Below, one piece after another: positions 12,028 through 24,169 of a stretch of DNA of 64,000 nt; position 1 is the first letter of the stretch, and the number at the start of each line of letters is the position of its first letter. The notes beneath the pieces were generated by a model, which worked only from the letters and a program-made list of their open reading frames with translations, searched no databases and had not been told where the DNA came from. The DNA comes from Symsagittifera roscoffensis (Eukaryota > Xenacoelomorpha > Acoela > Convolutidae). The stretch covers positions 19,043,639-19,107,638 of the forward strand of contig NC_087067.1 of assembly GCF_963678635.1 (NCBI RefSeq), given 5' to 3'. The position numbers were made by a program, and so were the translations under genes.

Positions 12028-12902
12028 TTACATCGAAATCGGGGTTTTCCTGAGGGTTGTACCAGTGTGATTGTTGACACCGTTTTTTGAGTTTGGTTCT
12101 AACACGTTTGGTTGGTTCGTGGCTGAACTTCTGCAGTGTTTAGTTAAATGGCTCTTATGAACACAGTTGTGACAATTTCTATCTCTAGCTGTGCATGTGG
12201 AAAGGTGTTTTTTCTGAATTGTTGACGGCAATTTTGGCTCTTGAGATTTTAATTTTCTTGATTTTAGGTTCGCTTTGAACCTGAAAGAGTTTTTGGACAA
12301 AGCTATTTACAGGACTTTTAAAATTTTGTTGATCTTTTTAATGCCTTTTTCTTGAACTAGAATGTATTCCAACGCATTTTCTGGGGTTGGAAACTTAAGG
12401 CACATTTTTGCTGGATGTTCCCAATTCTCATATTGGTAATGAAAACTTCTCTAATTATTTTTTCTTTTCAATGCTCCAATTTATATATTTTTTGCTAGTT
12501 TGGATAATTTTTTTTGATGACGTTCCTTATCTGTAACTCATGATATTTTGCATTGTCCTAAATGGTTTGCAGTTATCCTCATTATATACAAGAACTGCTC
12601 ATTTGCTTATCTCTTCTCTCGCTCGGTTGCTTCCGCTGGTTTTCCTCATTATATACAAGAACTGCTCATTTGCTTATCTCTTCTCTCGCTCGGTTGCTTC
12701 CGCTGGTTTTCGTATTGGCTAGATCAACTCGTTTCTGATTGGTTGATTGGTTGGATTGGTTGGATAACACTTTCGATATCGACTGAACCTTTTGCACTGA
12801 AATTTTTTCGGACCGTTTTAACGAATTTTGTTGATTGTCGTTCGACGCTCGCTCCAAAAAAAGTTCTAAATTACGTACACTCGGCTCATTAGACTGCACC
12901 AT
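12028..12902 (-). pseudogene. Gypsy gag remnant with zinc knuckle
   Basis: An ORF starting at 12902 (Ser/Asn/Gln-rich) and one at 12300-12028 flank a broken stretch. The second contains CTARDRNCHNCVHKSHLTKH followed by Cys, a nucleocapsid-type zinc-knuckle region that precedes protease/RT in gypsy polyproteins. A 67-bp tandem duplication (12576-12709) lies within it. Confidence 0.55.
12576..12709. repeat. 67-bp tandem duplication
   Basis: Two head-to-tail copies of a 67-bp unit beginning tcctcattatatacaagaac, at 12576 and 12643, nearly identical. Confidence 0.9.
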
Positions 12903-13250
12903 GTTAAAAACTGAGATTAAGCTAGAATGTTAAGCAGCGAATCTAAGGCAGAGTTTAGGAGGTAATTTAAAGTAAGATTAGTTTAAAAGATGTTTCGGCT
13001 TAAAAGGGTAAAAACCATAACTAAAACTAGGACTAGTTTAAAGATCAGTTGCTTAAGCTTAATTAAAAGTTACGTTAGAATTACGAACAGTGACCGAAAT
13101 CATTTAGATTCAGAAGCCGTTGCATTTTTGACAGGTATGTAAATTGACTTCGAAACATAATTGAGGTTGAAGGTTAAATTCATAAACTTCACATTTAGCT
13201 TAATCCATGATTTTTCAACAGTTTCTTTTTGATTAATAGATATTTTTCAG

Positions 13251-13438
13251 GGCTGTCAGAGGCAGGTATTGTGGCATGTGTACCACTACTAGCGTCACTC
13301 CGGGAGAAGAGAGATGTCATTTCAATTATGACTCCCTTATCAAGGATGCGGCACCGTCTAATTTAACCCAACAGTGTACCATGGATATAGGGCCAGGAGT
13401 TCCAGTCAATGAACCCTCGTGCTACGTCAACGAGGCCG
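13251..13438 (+). CDS. EGF-repeat receptor, Cys-rich exon
   Basis: Internal exon bounded by tatttttcag/ggct and gaggccg/gtaagt. The first base completes a codon, 62 codons follow, and one base is carried into the next exon. The translation is a secreted-type Cys-rich segment (RYCGMCTTTSVTPGEERC..., ...EPSCYVNEA) with six Cys and an NLT glycosylation site. Its acceptor phase requires an upstream exon. The domain family is unrecognised; spacing is loosely FN2-like. Phase continuity with 14307 and 19083 makes membership of the receptor gene strong. Confidence 0.8.
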
Positions 13439-13787
13439 GTAAGTTTGAAAAAAAACTGAAAAAAGTTTTTTTTAAAACTTATTAACTGCAGTAAAAGCTG
13501 CATCGATTCTTCTATCGTGAACTCATTCGTGCATGAGTGCATGAGTGTCCAGAATATATACTGAATTGAACCAGAGCTTCTGGTTTTTTTTTGTTAATTG
13601 AGGCGGCTGCACTGAAGCATTTGTGCAAAATAAACATTTAGTTTCATATATAAACCCGCCTGGCTCTTTTATCATTCCCCCACCTGCTATTTTTTAAGAA
13701 TACTTTTTCTGTTCACAATCTCCTGTTACAAAAATTAGCATACGGACTGTTTAAGCTATAACAAACATAATTGGTTTTCATATCAGG

Positions 13788-14085
13788 GGCGGATCTAGGA
13801 TTTTCTCGATGGGGTTGGCGGATTTTAAAAAATTCAGAAATATTGTCGACTTTTTTTAGGCCAGCCAAACTGATTTTTCCAGCGACCCCAGAACACTATA
13901 AAGACCCTATTTTAACAAAAAAATTTGCGCCACTGGAAAATTTGAGAAAAAAATGAGACAAAAATGCTGTTATCGGTGCACCCTTCAAGATAAGTATATA
14001 TAAATGATAAGAGTGAAGTTTTAGGGTACATTTTAGAAAACACTTTAAGTCTCCACCCCCCCCCCCCCCCCTCCCCATCACCACC
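13788..14085 (+). mobile_element. hAT-like MITE, truncated copy
   Basis: It starts caggggcggatctaggattttctcgat, identical to the 5' end of the 26954 family, and follows it to about 13960, after which the sequence departs. A C-rich tract at 14055-14072 may correspond to the degenerate 3' part. No 3' inverted repeat is seen. Confidence 0.6.
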
Positions 14086-14306
14086 CTCTAAATTGACTGT
14101 ACGATTGATTCATATACTCTTCTCATTGGCTGAAAGTTCAAACTTACGAGACAGCAAAAGCGAACATTCCACCTTTAAACTGGTGTGGTACAGTGTGGTA
14201 AATGGTGTGGTACAATGTTAATTTGATGCTCGAATTTCTCAAATTATATGAAATTTCAACCAAAAAGATAATTGTATCTTTGAGGACAAAATACTAATCA
14301 TTTCAG

Positions 14307-14331
14307 GGACAGAAATTGCGCCTTGTGATCT
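14307..14331 (+). CDS. EGF-repeat receptor, 25-nt micro-exon
   Basis: A tiny exon between catttcag and gtaagt. It takes one base from the 13251 exon and gives two bases to the 19083 exon, encoding roughly GTEIAPCDL across the joins. Both splice sites fit consensus and both phases match, so skipping it would break the frame. Transcript evidence would settle it. Confidence 0.7.
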
Positions 14332-15289
14332 GTAAGTGAACCATTGTCTAACCAACGATTGTGATACTGATATTTCATGATGGCATAAAACTAAACAATG
14401 TGTGGTGTTATGATAAAAAAAACCTCGAAAAGAAAGCGCGTATTAAGGATAGAGAATTAATCATAATGGGTCTTCATTTTAAAAACTCGATTTGCGAGAA
14501 TTCAAATTTGCCCGTTTTTTCGAAATAATTTTAAAAAAATTATACGGATATTATGCTTTTTATGTTTCCTATTACATAATTAGACCATTTTATGTTTCTA
14601 GACATTTCATTTGTGAGAAAGACAAGATCTTTCTAAACTAGGCACCTAACCAATTTGAATTTTGCAGTTAAACCGGGCAAACAAAACAAAATATTCAGTG
14701 TTTTCGTTCCTTATTTTATATTTGAACACCCTTTCTTTCAATAATCTGCTTTTAAGATTCTTCAACGTGATCAGGGGCGGGTTAAAAAAAATCTTCCATC
14801 GGGGTTTTTGACTCCCGTACTACTCAAAAGTTTCCTTACTACTGTAAATGAACAATTACCTAACCTACGATTGTGAAACAAATATTTCATGAGAAAAAAA
14901 GAAAACTTGAAAACAAACTAAAGCAACTTATAAATGAATTAACGTCTAGATCAATGTCCTTTTAGAAACTACTCGTTTCTGTGTAGTTTGTAAAATCAGA
15001 AAACAGCCAAAAATTGCCTTAAAACTCTTTGTGTCCTTTTTGTGCTTTGGGTGTTTTTTAAGAAAACTTTTAATTCAGACCATTTTCCACTTTTTACTTA
15101 GTTTACTTTTGACGTAATTTTTCTTTATTGGCTGAAACCAGTTGACTGTCTAAGCATTGTCCGTTTATCTTATTTCCCCTCATTTAAATATGAGATATTT
15201 TGTTGAGCGAAGCTCTTTTTTTGAGACTGAAGGGCGTTTTTTGCGTCCAGAACTTTCACGTCAGTCTACTATTGCAATTCACACAAAAA

Positions 15290-15375
15290 CACTGACGTAC
15301 AGGGGATCGATTACACGATTTGATGATCGCAAAGTAGACGCTTTACCACTACGTTAAGTGCTAACCATGATTGCA
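15290..15375 (-). repeat. tRNA-like SINE head (tentative)
   Basis: The minus strand reads ttaacgtagtggtaaagcg (box-A-like) and, about 35 bases later, gtaatcgatcccc (box-B-like), the layout of a tRNA-derived Pol III promoter. A full cloverleaf does not form and no tail is identified, so a degenerate SINE or tRNA pseudogene is more likely than a functional tRNA. Confidence 0.35.
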
Positions 15376-15498
15376 CTTCTGCTTTATCTGCTGGTTTACA
15401 AAAGATTCTGCTCCATAAGCCAGACTCAGTCTGGTGCTAGCTGAATCTTTTTTGGCCTGTTTGGTATACTACGTAAGCAAGTATTCAAAATAATTTAC

Positions 15499-15554
15499 GG
15501 CTCTGTTGATCAAGATTGTGGTTTTTGGCTCTGTTGATCAAGATTGTGGTTTTT
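15499..15554. repeat. 28-bp direct duplication
   Basis: Two perfect head-to-tail copies of a 28-bp unit starting ggctctgttgatcaagattg. Confidence 0.9.
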
Positions 15555-17966
15555 GGCTCCGGTTATTCATCAATCTGCTTTTTGTCTTTTAAATGAGCGG
15601 ATTGCTGACGGAATGCAATTTGACAAAATTGACTGAAACTGATATCCTGAGCGCAAAACCACAAACAGTTTGGTCGGCTCATTTTCCCCGAGGGTTCGTT
15701 TTTGTTTTTCGGACTACTCTGACACATGTGAGATAATCATTTTGAGCTATTTCGCCAATTTTTCGGAAAGAGAAGAGTACATCTCAAACTGTATCGAATT
15801 AGAACTCCCTGTCAACCAAAATCACGCCAAAATACTGTTTTAAATTTTGCTTTAAAGCATGAAAAAAAATTATGATAAAAAATGTTTTTTTTTGAAATTA
15901 TACTAATTGCTGAAAAACTTTTTCTCAGGCACCTTAACCGGCAGTCAAAGCAATTAGGGTTTTGCCCGGCTACTAGCAAGTATGATTGAACCTCAACCTT
16001 TTTTTTGGTCTTTATACTTATTCAGCCCAAATTTATTCTTTTTGAGTTTTTGTATTATTCAATGTTTAACCTAAATGATTGTTTTGCCTAGTTCAATAGC
16101 GATGACCTTTGCCGATTTTTAACATGACCGATTTTTGAGCAGGTTAATGGAGATCATTTTTCCAGGAGCTCTTTTTTTCTGGTATGCTTTTTTTGGGTCC
16201 ACTTGAAACTCTGCTCCTATTTGCAAAATAAATTAAAATAGTAGGCCAAACATTATATTTTTTGAGAAAGTCGGCTTATTTAATAAAAGCCTACTAAAAT
16301 TTTAATAAAAGTTTTGAGATTTTGCTGAAACTTGATTGGCTAATTCTAGCCAATCAGAATGAAGCAACATAGTTTCAGCTCAAGATTTTGAAACATTGAT
16401 TTTTGGGCGGAATAAGTAAGAACGCCCTTTTTTCAAAGAAAGTCATACTTTTTCCTTACTTTTAAACTGACGGCTGCGTTTCAACCCACCTCGAAATAGT
16501 TGTCTTAAGCTAAACTGAGGCATGCTAAAATCTCACAATTGAACTACTAGTGCACAAAAACTTTAAAATAAATACTACTGTACTGTTGTTTACCCCCCTT
16601 GCGAGCAACAAACTCAAAATGGGATAAGTTATCCGGATGTGGGCAAGCAAATTAGCACACAAGTCTTTGTAGTGAAATAAAGTTTTGACTCATCAAAACA
16701 AGGTTTGGATAAAAATCAGCTTTCAATGTAATTTTGTATAACTTTTCAAAGTTATTTTGCATCAACTGTACAATCAAGTACGCATTTCGAACAAACGCTC
16801 ACATAAAAGTGATTTTCATAATTTTAAAGTAAAATTGTGTTTCAATGCTGATAATTAACAAAAAAATATTTTTCAATCATTTTTTCCAATAAATTTTTGC
16901 TATATTAAAATTAGTTCCCGCAAAATTCACATTTTGCCCCTAAATCGATTTGGGGGAACAATGTACAGTTAATCCGTTATTTTTGTTATCTACTATAAAA
17001 AAATCAGCAAATTTTTTTAAAAAATTTATGCTATAAGTTCAATTCTACTCATGGTTAGATAACAAGTACAGGAATTGAAATTATTATTTTGCTTTTTTGC
17101 CATCCCACAATTCAACTTCAACCCTGTATGATTTATTATTGTGTCCAAGATTGCTTTGTTCTAATTTTCTAAAAAAAATTTCTAGCTTTTTGTCATTCTT
17201 ACTTCGTTTCAAGATTTTTACTTGGATGTCTGTAATAAAATATTTGATAAAAATCAATCATGACCATAACTAAACGCTTAGTAAATATTGTACCGAAACC
17301 AGTATGAGACCAAGAAATTGCAAAATAATTTTAGGCTGAAAACAGATAGCGTGACGAATAACCGGTGTAATTTATTGAAATATTTTATGAGAAAGCACTT
17401 TGTACCTGTCTCAGTCGGTATTTATTTGAAATGTTTACTAATTTTTACGGTGTTTTTTGGCCAAATTTGACCATCAAAAGTTTTTTGATTGCCACGATAG
17501 CTTGAGTTCAAAATTCGATTTGTTTCTTTGCTTTTTTTCTTCAGAATTGAAACATGCTCTTGTATAATCTGCGTTTTGTCTGAGTTTTTGTGAAATTTAA
17601 GACAACAAGCGAAATAATTTGCGTTCAAAATAGTTTTTTTTAGTTCGAGGCAACTAATATTGATTCAAATTTCATTGTAAAGCAAACTTCATCAAAAACT
17701 ACTAGACAATTAGCGTACTGTGACAAATTTTTCTTGAAAAAGAATCGAAACATGAAAAAATCTGAACATTTCGTTGGCAACGAAAAGTTATATAACAGTT
17801 CTTACTGAATTATGTCAGCCGAATGTTCGGAATGAAAGCTCAAAAAAAATTAAGTAGTGATTGAGTTTGAAATCTTAAGATTATTTTCTACAAACAACGA
17901 CCTTAGTCAATTTACAAGGCAGCAGTGGTGTTCAAAATAATCTTGTCTTAAACCAGTTGTCTAATT

Positions 17967-18427
17967 GTTCCGACTTTCGTAACGAAAGTAACGGAATATT
18001 TGTGCTCGGGGTGGGTTTTTTTTCTTCAGACAAGTTTCGACTTTTTAACTAGCCATTTTTGACTTGCCAGATTTTTTTTTATAATTCGAAAAATGCTGTT
18101 GTTTTAAGCTGAAAATTGAAAAGATATTTCACCAGTGATTATTTTTCGTAAACCTACGGGGGTTTAAAGATTGCCATTTTGGCCAATTTGGGACAATTAA
18201 CTTTTAGGACAAGGAGTTAATCCGTCTTAGAAATCGTTCCAAATTGATTGAAAGAAGCTCATTTGCCATAATTCATTTGTTAGAAGGAGCTAAATCTATC
18301 CTTTTGTACTTTATATGGCGTGTGGGGAGATGATTTTTGCAAAAATTTTAAATCAAAAAAAAATTTATTTTAACATATAATTTTTAAAGTTATTGCTGCT
18401 CTATAGACCTTAAAAGGCAGTCGGAAC
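17967..18427 (+). mobile_element. Short inverted-repeat element (GTTCCGACT family)
   Basis: Bounded by gttccgact and its complement agtcggaac. Next to the left end is a palindrome (actttcgtaacgaaagt). It carries the blocks gtgctcggggtgggtttt, gacttttttaactagcc-like and a cctgatacgagcagtc block just beyond the right end. An inverted copy lies at 59279-59770. It is probably a non-autonomous DNA element with no ORF. Confidence 0.55.
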
Positions 18428-19082
18428 TTTCAGTGCCTCGCCCTGATACGAGCAGTCTTGTTCTTTTTATTGAACGATTTAACGAATTTTTGTAGTTGGT
18501 GTCTTTTTTGCAGGCCAACTATGTGTTCTCATTTAACAGTTTTTTAACACGATGTTCATGAAATTTCCATACCGTTAAGTTTGTAAGAAATAATAATGAT
18601 TTAAGTTTAAATCATAGTGCAAGCAGCAAATTAATGCGGCTTAGATTTCATTCCAACTCAAATTGAATCAGGCCAGTTTGTATAAATAACTTTTTATAAT
18701 TATTTTGCTTTGTGCTTAAAATGGCGTGTAATGGAATGACTATGCAAAAAAATTTTTGCATTTAAGTTCTTTAAAAAAATTTCCACAAACTTTTGTCATT
18801 TTTATTCAAAAACCCTTCAGAAATATTGTCCTGATACGAGTAGTTACTTTTTTGTTCAACAGTAATCAAATGCAAAATACCTTTTTTTTATGAAAGCATA
18901 ATAGTGTTTTTGCGACCAGAATTTTTCTGAGCTTTTAGCACATTAACTGAAAAACTTGATTTGTTTCTTAGTATTTATGAGTTAACACCGTTGCATTGTT
19001 TTGTTCATCATGGGCTCACAGTTTTTCACATTAATCATTCTAGAGGAAGACTTTTTTAACTGTTATTTTCCTTCAATTACAG

Positions 19083-22000
19083 GACCAACAACGAATGTCA
19101 GCCATCGTGCATTACAGCCGAAAGGGGAGATGTCTGCATTTTCCCATATACTTTCCAGAATTCATCATTCAACGGGTGCATTCAAGGCTCAGTTGTAAGC
19201 AGAACACTTTTCAACGGGTCATCCGACTTCGTTTGTCCGACTCAATTCGACTTGCAGACTGGAGAATACTTCAACTTTCAGTTGTGCGGAGACATTGGAG
19301 GCACATGTGAAATCCAAGAGACACCGACTTGTTTCAGCGACCCGTGCAAAAACGGTGGAACTTGTCAGGAGACGGGAACTAATACCCCCGGCTATAATTG
19401 CGACTGCTCAACAGCAGCCAATTTTTTGGGGTTAAATTGTACTCTGGATGATCCATGCGTTCCAGATCCATGTAATGGAGGAAAATGCTCAGTGAGTGGG
19501 AGTGAATCTGTTGGATATACTTTTTCATGCGACTGTGCTAATGTAATAGACGGAATTGGAGAAACGTGTTCACAAGACAACCCCTGTGAACCTAACCCAT
19601 GCAATAATGGTGGCGGCGGTACATGTCAAATCAGCGGCGTTGATCACAATTTTTCGTTCACTTGTAATTGTTTGACCAACGATTTTACCGGAGCGGTTTG
19701 CCTGGAAAACCCATGTGACCCTCATCCATGCAACGGTGGAAGTTGCTCAGTGAGTGGGAACGATGCTGTTGGATTTAGTTTTTCATGCGACTGCACTAAT
19801 GTAATAGACGGAATTGGATTAACTTGTTCACAAGACAACCCTTGTGAACCTAACCCATGCGATAATGGTGGCGGCGGCACATGTCAAATCAGCGGCGTTG
19901 ATCCCAATTTTTTGTTCACTTGTAATTGTTTGACCAACGATTTTACCGGAGCGGTTTGCCAGGATAACCCATGTGACCCTAATCCATGCAACGGTGGAAG
20001 TTGCTCAGTGAGTGGGAACGATGCTGTTGGATATACTTTTTCATGCGACTGCGCTAATGTAATAGACGGAATTGGATTAACTTGTTCACAAGACAACCCT
20101 TGTGAACCTAACCCATGCGATAATGGTGGCGGCGGCACATGTCAAATCAGCGGCGTTGATCCCAATTTTTTGTTCACTTGTAATTGTTTGACCAACGATT
20201 TTACCGGAGCGGTTTGCCAGGATAACCCATGTGACCCTAATCCATGCAACGGTGGAAGTTGCTCAGTGAGTGGGAACGATGCTGTTGGATATACTTTTTC
20301 ATGCGACTGTGCTAATGTAATAGACGGAATTGGAGAAACGTGTTCACAAGACAACCCCTGTGAACCTAACCCATGCAATAATGGTGGCGGCGGTACATGT
20401 CAAATCAGCGGCGTTGATCACAATTTTTCGTTCACTTGTAATTGTTTGACCAACGATTTTACCGGAGCGGTTTGCCTGGAAAACCCATGTGACCCTCATC
20501 CATGCAACGGTGGAAGTTGCTCAGTGAGTGGGAACGATGCTGTTGGATTTAGTTTTTCATGCGACTGCACTAATGTAATAGACGGAATTGGATTAACTTG
20601 TTCACAAGACAACCCTTGTGAACCTAACCCATGCGATAATGGTGGCGGCGGCACATGTCAAATCAGCGGCGTTGATCCCAATTTTTTGTTCACTTGTAAT
20701 TGTTTGACCAACGATTTTACCGGAGCGGTTTGCCAGGATAACCCATGTGACCCTAATCCATGCAACGGTGGAAGTTGCTCAGTGAGTGGGAACGATGCTG
20801 TTGGATATACTTTTTCATGCGACTGCGCTAATGTAATAGACGGAATTGGATTAACTTGTTCACAAGACAACCCTTGTGAACCTAACCCATGCGATAATGG
20901 TGGCGGCGGCACATGTCAAATCAGCGGCGTTGATCCCAATTTTTTGTTCACTTGTAATTGTTTGACCAACGATTTTACCGGAGCGGTTTGCCAGGATAAC
21001 CCATGTGACCCTAATCCATGCAACGGTGGAAGTTGCTCAGTGAGTGGGAACGATGCTGTTGGATATACTTTTTCATGCGACTGCGCTAATGTAATAGACG
21101 GAATTGGATTAACTTGTTCACAAGACAACCCTTGTGAACCTAACCCATGCGATAATGGTGGCGGCGGCACATGTCAAATCAGCGGCGTTGATCCCAATTT
21201 TTTGTTCACTTGTAATTGTTTGACCAACGATTTTACCGGAGCGGTTTGCCAGGATAACCCATGTGACCCTAATCCATGCAACGGTGGAAGTTGCTCAGTG
21301 AGTTGGAACGATGCTGTTGGATATACTTTTTCATGCGACTGCGCTAATGTAATAGACGGAATTGGATTAACTTGTTCACAAGACAACCCTTGTGAACCTA
21401 ACCCATGCGATAATGGTGGCGGCGGCACATGTCAAATCAGCGGCGTTGATCCCAATTTTTTGTTCACTTGTAATTGTTTGACCAACGATTTTACCGGAGC
21501 GGTTTGCCAGGATAACCCATGTGACCCTAATTCATGCAACGGTGGAAGTTGCTCAGTGAGTGGGAACGATGCTGTTGGATATACTTTTTCATGCGACTGC
21601 GCTAATGTAATAGACGGAATTGGATTAACTTGTTCACAAGACAACCCTTGTGAACCTAACCCATGCGATAATGGTGGCGGCGGCACATGTCAAATCAGCG
21701 GCGTTGATCCCAATTTTTTGTTCACTTGTAATTGTTTGACCAACGATTTTACCGGAGCGGTTTGCCAGGATAACCCATGTGACCCTAATCCATGCAACGG
21801 TGGAAGTTGCTCAGTGAGTGGGAACGATGCTGTTGGATATACTTTTTCATGCGACTGCGCTAATTTAATAGACGGAATTGGATTAACTTGTTCACAAGAC
21901 AACCCTTGTGAACCTAACCCATGCAATAATGGTGGCGGCGGTACATGTCAAATCAGCGGCGTTGATCACAACTTTTCGTTCACTTGTAATTGTTTGACCA

Positions 22001-24044
22001 ACGATTTTACCGGAGCGGTTTGCCTGGAAAACCCATGTGACCCTCATCCATGCAACGGTGGAAGTTGCTCAGTGAGTGGGAACGATGCTGTTGGATTTAG
22101 TTTTTCATGCGACTGCACTAATGTAATAGACGGAATTGGATTAACTTGTTCACAAGACAACCCTTGTGAACCTAACCCATGCGATAATGGTGGCGGCGGC
22201 ACATGTCAAATCAGCGGCGTTGATCCCAATTTTTTGTTCACTTGTAATTGTTTGACCAACGATTTTACCGGAGCGGTTTGCCAGGATAACCCATGTGACC
22301 CTAATCCATGCAACGGTGGAAGTTGCTCAGTGAGTGGGAACGATGCTGTTGGATATACTTTTTCATGCGACTGCGCTAATGTAATAGACGGAATTGGATT
22401 AACTTGTTCACAAGACAACCCTTGTGAACCTAACCCATGCGATAATGGTGGCGGCGGCACATGTCAAATCAGCGGCGTTGATCCCAATTTTTTGTTCACT
22501 TGTAATTGTTTGACCAACGATTTTACCGGAGCGGTTTGCCAGGATAACCCATGTGACCCTAATCCATGCAACGGTGGAAGTTGCTCAGTGAGTGGGAACG
22601 ATGCTGTTGGATATACTTTTTCATGCGACTGCGCTAATGTAATAGACGGAATTGGATTAACTTGTTCACAAGACAACCCTTGTGAACCTAACCCATGCGA
22701 TAATGGTGGCGGCGGCACATGTCAAATCAGCGGCGTTGATCCCAATTTTTTGTTCACTTGTAATTGTTTGACCAACGATTTTACCGGAGCGGTTTGCCAG
22801 GATAACCCATGTGACCCTAATCCATGCAACGGTGGAAGTTGCTCAGTGAGTGGGAACGATGCTGTTGGATATACTTTTTCATGCGACTGCGCTAATGTAA
22901 TAGACGGAATTGGATTAACTTGTTCACAAGACAACCCTTGTGAACCTAACCCATGCGATAATGGTGGCGGCGGCACATGTCAAATCAGCGGCGTTGATCC
23001 CAATTTTTTGTTCACTTGTAATTGTTTGACCAACGATTTTACCGGAGCGGTTTGCCAGGATAACCCATGTGACCCTAATCCATGCAACGGTGGAAGTTGC
23101 TCAGTGAGTGGGAACGATGCTGTTGGATATACTTTTTCATGCGACTGCGCTAATGTAATAGACGGAATTGGATTAACTTGTTCACAAGACAACCCCTGTG
23201 AACCTAACCCATGCAATAATGGTGGCGGCGGCACATGTCAAATCAGCGGCGTTGATCCCAATTTTTTGTTCACTTGTAATTGTTTGACCAACGATTTTAC
23301 CGGAGCGGTTTGCCAGGATAACCCATGTGACCCTAATCCATGCAACGGTGGAAGTTGCTCAGTGAGTGGGAACGATGCTGTTGGATATACTTTTTCATGC
23401 GACTGCGCTAATGTAATAGACGGAATTGGAGAAATGTGTTCACAAGACAACCCTTGTGAACCTAACCCATGCGATAATGGTGGCGGCGGCACATGTCAAA
23501 TCAGCGGCGTTGATCCCAATTTTTTGTTCACTTGTAATTGTTTGACCAACGATTTTACCGGAGCGGTTTGCCAGGATAACCTATGTGACCCTAATCCATG
23601 CAACGGTGGAAGTTGCTCAGTGACTGGGAATGATGCTGTTGGATATACTTTTTCGTGCGACTGCGCTAATGTAATAGACGGAATTGGAGAAACGTGTTCA
23701 ATAGACAATCCTTGTGTTCCTAACCCGTGCGATAAGGGTACATGTGAAATAACTGGCACGAACGGTGACTTCTCGCCAACTTGTATGTGCTATAACTGCA
23801 GCACAGTGATCGGGGCGACAACTTCAACAATCGAAACGCTGCCTCAGAATACCAGCGAATCAATGCCATTAACCACGACGTCCTTCGAAACATTGACCGA
23901 CGAGGAATCGAACAAGTTCAACATGCTCTATGTGTACATCGGCTGTGGGATTGTTGCGTTTCTTGTTATTGCTGTAGCAGTGAACACTGTGTTCTGCTTT
24001 TTTTTCAGACGAAGTCAATTGGCAACAAATCACATTAAAAAAAG
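19083..24044 (+). CDS. EGF-repeat receptor, main exon: FN2-like module, about 35 EGF modules, transmembrane segment
   Basis: A single 4,962-nt exon (cttcaattacag/gacc ... aaaaaaag/gtgaga). It encodes first an FN2-like Cys module (VCIFPYTFQNSSFNGC..., about residues 15-70), then a leading EGF, then alternating A-type (NPCDPNPCNGGSC...) and B-type (NPCEPNPCDNGGGGTC...) six-cysteine EGF-like modules. By count there are 17 A and 16 B, plus a first and a last variant EGF. A Thr/Ser-rich stalk with an NTS site follows, then a hydrophobic helix (YIGCGIVAFLVIAVAVNTVF) and a basic stop-transfer FFFRRS. This is a type I membrane protein whose ectodomain is a long EGF rod, probably for adhesion or ligand binding. 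No Notch LNR or delta DSL domain is visible. The end is spliced, because the frame otherwise stops at 24046. Confidence 0.92.
19449..23708 (+). repeat. 258-bp coding tandem array (two EGF modules per unit)
   Basis: About 16.5 copies of a 258-bp (86-codon) unit, nearly identical including at synonymous sites. Variant units (DHNFSF/LENPCDPHPC type) recur at about 19.58, 20.35 and 21.92 kb, a sign of multi-unit duplications or gene conversion. Rare private changes include SVSW near 21303, DPNS near 21531 and NLIDG near 21866. Confidence 0.95.
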
Positions 24045-24169
24045 GTGAGAGTGCACACTAGTTATACAATTTTTTTCAGCATGTAATTTTATTTGTGATT
24101 TCTAAAAATGCTTAGAATGTAAGGGATTGTAAATTAGTTAAATTAAACTAATACTGGAAAATCTAGATT

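Larger units (their letters stand above)
8197..12902 (-). mobile_element. Degenerate Ty3/gypsy-type LTR retrotransposon
   Basis: In minus-strand order there are a gag-like ORF start (12902), a zinc-knuckle segment (about 12200), reverse transcriptase (about 11110-10880), integrase (about 9650-9230) and trailing ORFs (8999-8197). This is the gag-pol order of gypsy elements, with integrase after RT. Stops and frameshifts occur throughout, and no long terminal repeats could be recognised. The left end may continue toward the gap at 7815. It lies in the first large intron of the receptor gene in antisense orientation. Confidence 0.72.
14332..19082. other. Receptor intron, mostly featureless
   Basis: AT-rich intron. 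Recognisable contents are a tRNA-like/SINE head (about 15290-15375, minus), a 28-bp duplication (15499-15554) and a 461-bp inverted-repeat element (17967-18427). Nothing else was recognised. Confidence 0.55.

Noticed and set aside
19392-23759. Row of 84-codon open frames on the minus strand, spaced 258 bp
   Set aside because: They are the antisense of the EGF repeat unit, which is a multiple of three long; no independent coding signal.
19083-24044. Receptor as a Notch, Delta or Jagged homologue
   Set aside because: EGF modules alone are not enough: no LNR, DSL, RAM or ankyrin segment is visible and the tail is short and tyrosine-rich.
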